Shown: in pieces, positions 1 through 5,164 of the stretch
Layout: every line of letters starts with the position of its first letter
How positions within the stretch are numbered: the stretch's first letter is position 1
Assembly (NCBI GenBank): GCA_021776195.1
Contig: JAJFGK010000146.1
Location: forward strand, 1 to 7,721
Reading direction: 5' to 3'
Length of the DNA stretch: 7,721 bases
DNA from: Kiloniellaceae bacterium
Lineage (GTDB): Bacteria > Pseudomonadota > Alphaproteobacteria > Kiloniellales > Kiloniellaceae
Notes under the pieces: model-generated
Seen by the model: only the letters and a program-made list of their open reading frames with translations
Databases searched by the model: none
What the model was told of the DNA's origin: nothing
Program-made: the position numbers and the translations under genes

Positions 1-16
1 TCAAGAGAGGAGCCCT

Positions 17-40
17 TGGCTGCCGGCCGCAGGGCAGCCA
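17..40 (-). terminator. Hairpin downstream of the glycosyltransferase gene
   Basis: A perfect 8-bp inverted repeat (17-24 pairs with 33-40, loop of 8 bases) lies 16 bases past the stop codon of the minus-strand glycosyltransferase. Position and GC-rich stem fit a transcription terminator. There is no run of T residues after it on the minus strand, so it is not a canonical intrinsic terminator; it could instead stabilise the mRNA 3' end or be chance in GC-rich DNA. The first 56 bases hold no convincing gene start. Confidence 0.3.
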
Positions 41-56
41 GTCGCTCCGCCGCCGC

Positions 57-1004
57 TCAGGTGCGCTGCAACAGGGTCTCGGCCTCCTGGCGCACCCGGG
101 ACACGGTCAGCCCCTCCATCAGGCAGCCGGCCTGACTGGGATCCGGCCCGGCCCGGTTCATCAGGGCTTCGAAGGTTTCGGGTGTTCGCACGACGGCGCA
201 GTGATCGCCCCAGGGCGCGTAGCGGCTGTCCCGGCTGGGTCCGAAAAGGCCCAGAGTGGGGCAGCCAACGGCGGCAGCGAGGTGCATCAACCCGGAATCG
301 TTGCCGATAAAGACCCGGGCTTCTGCCAGGCAGGCGGCCGCCGTCAACAGGTCGGTGCGGCCGACCAGGTCGATGCGGCGTGCTTCGGGAATGGCTTCGA
401 GCAGGGGCGTGATCTGCGGGCGCTCGTGGGCGGCGGCCAGAACCATGATCCGGGCATCGGAAAGCGGCCCCGCGGGGCCGGTCAGGTTGCGGGCCAGGGC
501 GGCGAAACGGTCTGCCGGCCACTGCTTGCCGCGCCAGTTGGCCGCTGGCGCCAGAGCCAGAATCGGGGCGCCTTGGGGCAGCAGGGCGGTCGCGGCGCGC
601 CTGTCGCTTTCGCGCAACCAGATCTGCGGCGACGGCGGCTCGACAAGCTTCAGCAAATCGCCCAGCTCGGCGACCCGGTGGCGCTCGGGCCGGGACCGTC
701 GGGCGACAATCCGCTGCCCGGTCAGCAGAAAGTACGGCAAGGTCGAGGCGCGCAAGTCCACTACCAGATCCCAGGGCCGTCCGGCAACCTGGGTCCAGAG
801 CTTTAGCCAATGGCCGGCAAAGCGCATTTTGTCCAGGACCAAGAGCCGCTCGAGGCCTGGCACAGCTTCGAAAAGAGGCGCCGCCGGGCGACCCGCCGCC
901 ACCGTGACCCGGGCCTGCGGGTGGCGCTCCAGCAGGTGTCCGAGCAGGCCGGTGCTCAAGACGGCGTCGCCGACTCTGGTCGCGGTGATGAAAAGCAGTC
1001 TCAT
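57..1004 (-). CDS. Glycosyltransferase family 9 protein (heptosyltransferase-like)
   Basis: The 315-residue product is a complete GT9 enzyme, the family that includes the lipopolysaccharide heptosyltransferases WaaC and WaaF, which transfer a sugar from a nucleotide-activated donor to a growing lipopolysaccharide core at the cytoplasmic face of the inner membrane. Diagnostic features are the N-terminal RVGDAVLSTGLL motif (residues 10-21, with the glycine-aspartate pair that carries the family's catalytic Asp), the mid-protein NWRGKQWP stretch (157-163), and the C-terminal nucleotide-sugar motif GNDSGLMHLAAAVG (234-247) followed by LGLFGPS (251-257). Length is slightly below that of classical WaaC/WaaF (about 320-350). 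The ATG at 1004 gives the standard family N-terminus, but no Shine-Dalgarno sequence precedes it; a promoter lies only 11 bases upstream, so the mRNA may be leaderless. It is divergent from the YgfZ gene. Family is certain; sugar donor and acceptor cannot be told. Confidence 0.93.
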   Translation of the reverse strand: MRLLFITATRVGDAVLSTGLLGHLLERHPQARVTVAAGRPAAPLFEAVPGLERLLVLDKMRFAGHWLKLWTQVAGRPWDLVVDLRASTLPYFLLTGQRIVARRSRPERHRVAELGDLLKLVEPPSPQIWLRESDRRAATALLPQGAPILALAPAANWRGKQWPADRFAALARNLTGPAGPLSDARIMVLAAAHERPQITPLLEAIPEARRIDLVGRTDLLTAAACLAEARVFIGNDSGLMHLAAAVGCPTLGLFGPSRDSRYAPWGDHCAVVRTPETFEALMNRAGPDPSQAGCLMEGLTVSRVRQEAETLLQRT

Positions 1005-1015
1005 GGTGCGACAGG

Positions 1016-1044
1016 CTTATAGGTAGCAGGGGAGACACTGCCAA
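1016..1044 (-). promoter_or_regulatory. Sigma-70-like promoter of the glycosyltransferase gene
   Basis: On the minus strand, TTGGCA (1039-1044) and TATAAG (1016-1021) are separated by exactly 17 bases and each matches the sigma-70 consensus in five of six positions. The -10 element ends 11 bases before the ATG at 1004, so a start site at the usual distance would leave a leader of only about 3-6 bases. Confidence 0.55.
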
Positions 1045-1118
1045 GGGCCGCCTTGCACAGCCGGCCTCGCGGTGCCAAGTCTAGAGGCAGGAATTCGAAC
1101 GAGGATCAGGCGACGGCC

Positions 1119-2018
1119 ATGGCAGAGGACAAGGCTCTCATTTTGCGCCACCGCGGCGTGCTCTTTGCGAGCGGGGAGGATTTTCGGTCCTTCCTGCAGG
1201 GCGTGACCACCAACGACGTGGAAAAGGTGAGCGCCGGGCGGGCGATCTGGTCGGCGCTGCTCACGCCCCAGGGCAAGTTCCTGCACGAGTTCTTCATCGC
1301 CGAGACCGAGGGCGGGTTCCTGATCGACGGTGAGGCGGACCGCCTTTCCGATCTATTGCGGCGGCTGAAGCTCTATCGCCTGCGGGCGAAGGTGACGCTG
1401 GAAGACCGAAGCGAAACCTTCGCTGTCGTGGCCGCGACCGGGGCCGGTGCGGCGGCACGTCTTGGCTTGGCGCCCGAGGCCGGCAGCGCCGGATCCTTTG
1501 CCGGCGGCGTCGCTTTTGTCGATCCGCGCAGCCCGGAACTCGGCGCCCGTGCAATCGTGCCACGCGATCGCTTGGCCGCCCTAGCCGAGGCTGGCTTCAA
1601 GGAGGGCGATCTGGAGGCCTACGACGAGCAGCGCATCGCGCTGGCGGTTCCCGACGGCAGCCGCGACATGGCGGTGGAAGGCACGATCCTTCTGGAAAAC
1701 GGGTTCGAAGAACTCGGCGGTGTCGATTTCACCAAGGGCTGTTTCATCGGCCAGGAAGTCACCGCGAGAACGAAGTATCGCGGCCTGTTGAAAAAGCGCC
1801 TCGTGCCGGTGACGGTCGAGGGAGAGATGCCTGAGTTGGGTAGTCCGGTCCTGCAGGAGGGCAAAGAGGTCGGGCGGGTATGCAGCACCGCGCGAGGCAA
1901 AGCCCTGGTTCTGCTGCGCTTGACGGCCCTGGGCCAGGCCTTGACGACCGGCGCGGGCGCGACCCTCGATCCCGCGCTGCCGCCCTGGCTCGACGCGAGA
2001 ATCGAGCGGCCGCAGTGA
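1119..2018 (+). CDS. ygfZ: YgfZ/GcvT-like folate-binding Fe-S cluster maturation protein
   Basis: The 299-residue product belongs to the YgfZ (IBA57-like) branch of the aminomethyltransferase fold. Known members bind tetrahydrofolate and help assemble or repair [4Fe-4S] clusters in enzymes such as MiaB and radical-SAM proteins; they act in the cytosol. The family signature is clear at residues 206-213, KGCFIGQE, containing the invariant cysteine C208, followed by VTARTKYRG. The N-terminal half carries the typical FLQGVTTNDV (25-34) and LLTPQGKFLHEFFI (47-60) stretches. An upstream in-frame TTG at 1053 would add 22 unconserved residues; the ATG at 1119 is preferred because the product then begins just before the conserved region, with a modest AGG at 1108-1110. 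No sign of damage. It is the first plus-strand gene after a divergent promoter region. Family is secure; the exact Fe-S client proteins are not predictable. Confidence 0.92.
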   Translation: MAEDKALILRHRGVLFASGEDFRSFLQGVTTNDVEKVSAGRAIWSALLTPQGKFLHEFFIAETEGGFLIDGEADRLSDLLRRLKLYRLRAKVTLEDRSETFAVVAATGAGAAARLGLAPEAGSAGSFAGGVAFVDPRSPELGARAIVPRDRLAALAEAGFKEGDLEAYDEQRIALAVPDGSRDMAVEGTILLENGFEELGGVDFTKGCFIGQEVTARTKYRGLLKKRLVPVTVEGEMPELGSPVLQEGKEVGRVCSTARGKALVLLRLTALGQALTTGAGATLDPALPPWLDARIERPQ

Positions 2019-2087
2019 GACTTGACCGTCGCCTCGCGCTGCTCAAGTAGGGGGGCGGGATTGCCGGCGGTGCACGAGCTGAATTTA

Positions 2088-2116
2088 TTGAGTTCTGGTT
2101 AATCGCGGACTATTCT
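2088..2116 (+). promoter_or_regulatory. Promoter candidate for the XRE regulator gene
   Basis: TTGAGT (2088-2093) and TATTCT (2111-2116) are spaced by 17 bases, each matching the sigma-70 consensus at four of six positions, in a locally AT-richer patch between the YgfZ stop and the regulator. Transcription from here would start near 2123 and give a leader of about 125 bases before the proposed start codon at 2249, containing the hairpin at 2153-2187. Confidence 0.45.
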
Positions 2117-2152
2117 GTGGGCAAAGGGCCACAGGTAGGTAAAGCGCGAATT

Positions 2153-2187
2153 CGACGTCACGACCCAAACAGAGGTCGTGCTCGTCG
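2153..2187 (+). promoter_or_regulatory. Leader hairpin upstream of the XRE gene
   Basis: A 7-bp perfect inverted repeat (2159-2165 with 2174-2180, loop of 8) is extended by a second 5-bp block (2153-2157 with 2183-2187) across a small 1/2-base internal loop, giving 12 paired bases. It lies inside the predicted leader, about 60 bases before the coding start. It may be an mRNA structure or a dyad operator for the regulator's own protein; XRE proteins commonly bind dyads. It is not followed by T residues, so it is not a terminator. Confidence 0.4.
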
Positions 2188-2248
2188 GGAGGCGTCGTGG
2201 GAGTGAGGGAGCGTGTCATGGGGGTGCCGCGATAGAGGAGTGCTGACC

Positions 2249-2611
2249 TTGCCACATCCGACCGATGTTCATGTGGGCAGGCGAGTGCGCCAAGCCAGGC
2301 TCGCCAAAGGAAAAAGCCAAGGCGCTCTGGGACGGGCGCTGGGCGTCAGTTTTCAGCAGGTGCAAAAATACGAGAGTGGCGCCAACCGGATCGGCAGCAG
2401 CCGTCTCTGGGATATCAGTCAAACCCTCGGGACGCCCATCGAGTTCTTCTTCGAAGGGCTGGCGGGTGACGGGGCCAATGGCGAAAGCAAGTCGCAACGC
2501 CCGATGACCCGGCGGACGATCCAGTTGGCCGAGGCGATCAGCAAGCTGAACGATGAAGAAGCCAAAACCCATTTCCTGAAGCTGGTAGAGGCCTGCGCCC
2601 GAGCCCAGTAG
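2249..2611 (+). CDS. XRE-family helix-turn-helix transcriptional regulator
   Basis: A small (120 residues from the chosen start) Cro/C1-type DNA-binding protein. The helix-turn-helix domain covers about residues 10-65: VGRRVRQARLAKGKSQGALG, then the recognition-helix region GVSFQQVQKYESGANRIGSS (32-51), then LWDISQTLGTPIEFFFEGL. This pattern is typical of an alphaproteobacterial XRE group that includes chromosomal regulators, rather than phage repressors. The C-terminal 50 residues form a short helical tail, with no ligand-binding or protease domain. Start choice: GAGGAG at 2235-2240 sits 8 bases before a TTG at 2249, which gives the family-typical PHPTDVHVG N-terminus; in-frame GTG codons at 2213 and 2240 are possible but worse placed. 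It is probably self-regulated given the dyad in its leader (inference). Target genes are unknown. Confidence 0.85.
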   Translation: MPHPTDVHVGRRVRQARLAKGKSQGALGRALGVSFQQVQKYESGANRIGSSRLWDISQTLGTPIEFFFEGLAGDGANGESKSQRPMTRRTIQLAEAISKLNDEEAKTHFLKLVEACARAQ

Positions 2612-2672
2612 TGGCGGAGCGCAGTCGGTGGATGATTCGTTGACTTGCTGCAAGTTAAAGGTGGGTCGGTCC

Positions 2673-2701
2673 TTGGCGGACCACTCTTGCCTTGGTATCT
2701 A
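2673..2701 (+). promoter_or_regulatory. Promoter candidate for the Sel1-HExxH protein gene
   Basis: TTGGCG (2673-2678) and TATCTA (2696-2701) are separated by 17 bases. The -10 match is weak (three of six), but the position would give a leader of about 30 bases before the ATG at 2739. It also disfavours the longer reading frame that opens at 2628. Confidence 0.3.
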
Positions 2702-2738
2702 TGGGCCGGACAGAATCTGGCCGTGGTGCGCAGCGACC

Positions 2739-3797
2739 ATGCGACAAACAGCGAAGATCTTTGTGCTCTCGATCCTGCTGGTCCTGTCCGCCGCACCCCT
2801 CTTGGCCGGACTCGAAGAAGGCGCCGAGGCCTTCGAACGGGGAGACTACCGAACCGCACTCCAAGCCTGGGAGCCCCTGGCAAAGGGTGGCGATCCGGCG
2901 GCGCAGTACAATCTGGCCATCCTTTATGAGTATGGCCTGGGCGTGTTCAAGGACCTCGACCAGGCCGTGGGCTGGTATGTGAAGTCGGCCGAACAGGGGT
3001 TTCCCGAGGCACAGGTCTCGGTTGGCGACCTCTATCTGGATGGCTACTGGGGAGACCCGGACGATAGCGAAGCCGCCGACTGGTACGGCTTTGCAGCGGA
3101 ACAGGGTCATCAGGAGGCCATCGACAAGCTGTCCAATCTGAAAGGCGAGCAGGTGGCGGCACTGCCCCGTCTCGACCCGCCGACATCGACGGGCGCGCTC
3201 TTCGGTGGGGCGTGCGAGCCGGTTCGCGAGATTGTCTTCAAGGTCGAGGTCGAGACTCACATTCCGGACCCGCCTGTCAATCACGACCTGTCCATTGACG
3301 AACTCTCGAAGGAGCTGGTGCATGGCGGGAAGGAGCGGATTTTGGGCCTGACCAAGCCCGACCTGGAGATTGCCACCCAGCATCGCTATCGCACCACGAC
3401 CCGGGGCAAGACGCTGTGTTTCTGGATCGAGGAGATTCAGGTCCGGATGATCTACAAGGCGCTCGAGGTCTTCGTCGCGAAGGACTACCGGCGAAGCAGT
3501 TGCGAGTACCGGGCTGTCCTCGCCCACGAGCAGGAGCATCTGGCCGTGGCTCGCGACAACCTGGAACGCTACGCCCCCGAGGTGCGAAGGGCCTTGACCT
3601 CCCTGCTGATTCCGACGCCCCAGCGGCCTGTGCAGATCGACCATCAGGAAGATGCTAACGAAACCTATCAACGGCTCTACGCGAAAATTTTGGACCCGAT
3701 TTACAAACGCATGAAGCTGGACCTCGAGGCCAGGCACGCGGCGCTGGACACGCCGCAATCCTATGCCGCGGTCCGGCGCCGCTGCCGCAACTGGTGA
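2739..3797 (+). CDS. Exported Sel1-repeat protein with C-terminal HExxH predicted Zn-protease domain
   Basis: The 352-residue product has three parts. Residues 1-23 are a signal peptide (basic MRQTAK, then a hydrophobic core, cleavage probably after LLA), so it should act in the periplasm or outside. Residues about 25-135 are three Sel1/TPR-like repeats (for example GDPAAQYNLAILYEYGLGV, then GFPEAQVSVGDLYLDGYWG and an AAEQGHQEAID segment), a protein-binding solenoid. Residues about 160-352 hold an HEQEH motif at 263-267, which fits the HExxH zinc-binding signature, plus cysteines C159, C227, C255 and C349 that could form disulfides. The C-terminal domain resembles DUF922/COG5661, predicted secreted Zn-dependent proteases; this family match is from memory of its pattern and is less certain than the motif. 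The ATG at 2739 is chosen over a GTG at 2628 because it opens directly on the signal peptide. Substrate unknown. Confidence 0.82.
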   Translation: MRQTAKIFVLSILLVLSAAPLLAGLEEGAEAFERGDYRTALQAWEPLAKGGDPAAQYNLAILYEYGLGVFKDLDQAVGWYVKSAEQGFPEAQVSVGDLYLDGYWGDPDDSEAADWYGFAAEQGHQEAIDKLSNLKGEQVAALPRLDPPTSTGALFGGACEPVREIVFKVEVETHIPDPPVNHDLSIDELSKELVHGGKERILGLTKPDLEIATQHRYRTTTRGKTLCFWIEEIQVRMIYKALEVFVAKDYRRSSCEYRAVLAHEQEHLAVARDNLERYAPEVRRALTSLLIPTPQRPVQIDHQEDANETYQRLYAKILDPIYKRMKLDLEARHAALDTPQSYAAVRRRCRNW

Positions 3798-3826
3798 GGC
3801 CCGACTTAGGTTCGGCCGGGCTGGGT

Positions 3827-4168
3827 CTACTCGGTGTCGGTGGTTTTCTCGGCGGTCTGTGGCGATAGGGCCCTGGGTGCCTGGGTGTCGGCTTCGATCG
3901 CCGCGATGGCCTTTGACAAGCGTTTCGCCGTGCTGCTTCGCCATTTCGCCTGGGCGGCGATCTGACCCAGCGTGGTGACCCGGCCTTTGCTCAGGCGGTC
4001 GAGTGTCTGGGACACCTCTTGCGGCCGTGGCGAGTCGGGGGACGGGCCGCGAGAGTCGGCCTGGACAGGTGCGACGGTCAGGAGAAAGGCCAACAGGACG
4101 AGGCCAGCGAACGCGAGGACGGTCAAGTCCCCTGTGGCGGCGAATATTGGGCGGGCACGGGCTGACAT
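3827..4168 (-). CDS. Small exported protein of unknown function
   Basis: A 113-residue product I do not recognise. Residues 1-37 look like a long signal peptide: a basic start (MSARARP), a hydrophobic stretch LTVLAFAGLVLLAFLLTV (15-32) and a VQA cleavage motif before DSRG. It could also stay as an N-terminal membrane anchor. The mature part of about 76 residues is hydrophilic, with a proline-rich linker (about 41-50) and one predicted helical segment (about 51-92, SQTLDRLSKGRVTTLGQIAA, then KRLSKAIAAIEAD), ending in a disordered tail. No cysteines. It is convergent with the Sel1-HExxH gene, 29 bases apart, and its upstream region is the AT-rich island. The ribosome binding site is weak (an AGGA about 14 bases upstream). 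Coding status rests on the plausible export signal and lack of a better gene here. Confidence 0.6.
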   Translation of the reverse strand: MSARARPIFAATGDLTVLAFAGLVLLAFLLTVAPVQADSRGPSPDSPRPQEVSQTLDRLSKGRVTTLGQIAAQAKWRSSTAKRLSKAIAAIEADTQAPRALSPQTAEKTTDTE

Positions 4169-4200
4169 AGCTTTATCCAGTCATCCTGAGAAGAAAAAGC

Positions 4201-4320
4201 GAACAACTCAATCAACTGTGTAGATAATTATTCTGTATTGCAATTTATTTTTATTTATATAGTTTTTTCTAATATTTTATATGTGTTAATGTATATTTTA
4301 GAGTGTTTTTGCATAAATTG
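4201..4320. other. AT-rich intergenic island
   Basis: By direct count, 24 of these 120 bases are G or C (20%), and only 17 of the 100 bases from 4211 to 4310, in a window that is otherwise strongly GC-rich. It has long T tracts and many TA steps. It holds no credible gene. It lies upstream of the small exported protein gene and downstream of the histidine phosphatase, both on the minus strand, so it probably carries the former's promoter; the sequence is too AT-rich to assign -35/-10 boxes with confidence. Such islands are known nucleation sites for AT-binding nucleoid proteins (MucR/Ros type in Alphaproteobacteria). Confidence 0.7.
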
Positions 4321-4331
4321 CCGTATGTTCG

Positions 4332-4366
4332 CCAGGCCCAGAGCGCGACAGTCTCTCGGGGCCTGG
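4332..4366 (-). terminator. Terminator-like hairpin after the histidine phosphatase gene
   Basis: A perfect 8-bp GC-rich inverted repeat (4332-4339 with 4359-4366) can be extended inward by 4 more pairs (4340-4343 with 4353-4356) over a 2-base bulge. It lies 17 bases past the minus-strand stop codon. Downstream on the minus strand the sequence is AT-rich, but without an immediate T run, so efficiency as an intrinsic terminator is uncertain. Confidence 0.45.
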
Positions 4367-4383
4367 GAAGGCGCCCCTCGACG

Positions 4384-4971
4384 TCACACCGGTGACAGCG
4401 TGATGGTCTCGAAGCGCGTGTCGGCAATCTGGAAGATCTGGTCGTTGCCCTGATCGCAGGCCAGAACCTGGGCCGCTGTCCAGCCGAGAAGCAGGCCGGC
4501 GATTCCCCGATTGACCCCGCGGTGCGAGACCACGCAGGTGGCGCCGGCCTCCTGGCCCCTATCGACCAGTCGGTCCTGGACAAAGCCGGCGAGCCGACTT
4601 GCGAGCAGGGCGTAACTCTCGCCGCCGGGAAAGGCCCGTGACCACTTGTCGGCGTCGCGCCAGGCCCAAAGACCGGGATGCTTGGCTTCGATTTCCTCGG
4701 TCGTCAGGCCTTCGGTGACGCCATAGGCGCATTCCATGAGCCGGTCGTCCGCAACCGGCGCCAACCCGACGGCCCGGCCGACCGTTGCCGCCGTGTCGGC
4801 CGAGCGGCCCAGCGGGCTGGTGAAGAGGCGGGTGATGCCACGGTCCCTCAGTGCCTCGGCGGCGGCCCTGGCCTGGTCGCGACCCTCCCGCAGGAGCGGC
4901 GAGTCCCGTTGTCCCTGGAACCGTCCTTCGCGATTCCAAACCGTGCGTCCATGACGAACCAGATAAATCAT
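4384..4971 (-). CDS. Histidine phosphatase family protein (phosphoglycerate mutase-like)
   Basis: The 195-residue product is a branch-1 histidine phosphatase, enzymes that pass a phosphate through a histidine intermediate. The hallmark LVRHGRT is at residues 4-10, with the nucleophile H7 flanked by R6. SPLGRSADTA (52-61) supplies the second phosphate-pocket arginine R56, E80 in LMECAYG is the likely proton donor, and the second catalytic histidine is H150 in VVSHRG (148-152). All core residues are present, so it should be active. Length is typical of small-molecule phosphatases such as the CobC/GpmB-like group, shorter than glycolytic GpmA; the substrate cannot be told, and no cobalamin gene is nearby. 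The start at 4971 gives the canonical MIYLVRHG N-terminus, although the reading frame stays open upstream to 5166 and no good ribosome binding site is visible. Cytosolic. Confidence 0.9.
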   Translation of the reverse strand: MIYLVRHGRTVWNREGRFQGQRDSPLLREGRDQARAAAEALRDRGITRLFTSPLGRSADTAATVGRAVGLAPVADDRLMECAYGVTEGLTTEEIEAKHPGLWAWRDADKWSRAFPGGESYALLASRLAGFVQDRLVDRGQEAGATCVVSHRGVNRGIAGLLLGWTAAQVLACDQGNDQIFQIADTRFETITLSPV

Positions 4972-5034
4972 CGGGCCGAACAGATCATCGTGCCAAGTCA
5001 ACCATCGAAGCGGTGCTCCCTGTTCCAGGCATCT

Positions 5035-5063
5035 TGAATAGGGACCGGGGCCTCCCCTGTCCA
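5035..5063 (-). promoter_or_regulatory. Promoter candidate for the histidine phosphatase gene
   Basis: On the minus strand, TGGACA (5058-5063, five of six consensus positions) and TATTCA (5035-5040, three of six) are 17 bases apart, giving a leader of about 55 bases before the ATG at 4971. It lies in the divergent region shared with the TPR gene. Confidence 0.35.
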
Positions 5064-5094
5064 GGCAGCCCCGGGATTGCGCGGCCCGCCTCGC

Positions 5095-5100
5095 TTGACA
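5095..5100 (+). promoter_or_regulatory. -35 box candidate for the TPR gene
   Basis: A perfect TTGACA preceded by C, as in the alphaproteobacterial CTTGAC consensus, lies 64 bases before the ATG at 5165. No good -10 box is found at standard spacing (only CCTTAA at 5119-5124, 18 bases away), so this is a partial promoter. If used, transcription would begin after the alternative ATG at 5114, supporting the later start. Confidence 0.3.
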
Positions 5101-5164
5101 GCGGCCGGGCAGGATGGTCCTTAAGTGCAAGACTACGGGCTTCGAAAGTGGGAAGGGGCCTCTC

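Noticed and set aside
256..1026. Plus-strand 256-residue open frame
   Set aside because: Antisense to the well-supported GT9 gene, with low-complexity Arg/Ala composition and no recognisable domain.
1..1044. Minus-strand 347-residue open frame overlapping the glycosyltransferase
   Set aside because: Arg/Pro/Ala/Gly-rich translation typical of an alternate frame in GC-rich DNA; the GT9 frame has all family motifs.
1053..1081. Promoter for the YgfZ gene (TTGCAC at 1053)
   Set aside because: No acceptable -10 box lies 16-18 bases downstream; the remaining match is too weak to report.
3798..3826. Bidirectional terminator between the convergent Sel1-HExxH and small exported genes
   Set aside because: Only a 5-bp stem (3799-3803 with 3817-3821) and no T run on either strand.
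2655..3944. Minus-strand 429-residue open frame, the longest in the window
   Set aside because: It lies antisense to the Sel1-HExxH gene and runs into the small exported gene; composition is that of a shadow frame, and the plus-strand product has a signal peptide, repeats and a catalytic motif.
4238..4453. Plus-strand 71-residue frame starting in the AT-rich island with a hydrophobic N-terminus
   Set aside because: Hydrophobicity follows automatically from T-rich codons; it starts at TTG without a ribosome binding site and ends antisense inside the histidine phosphatase gene.
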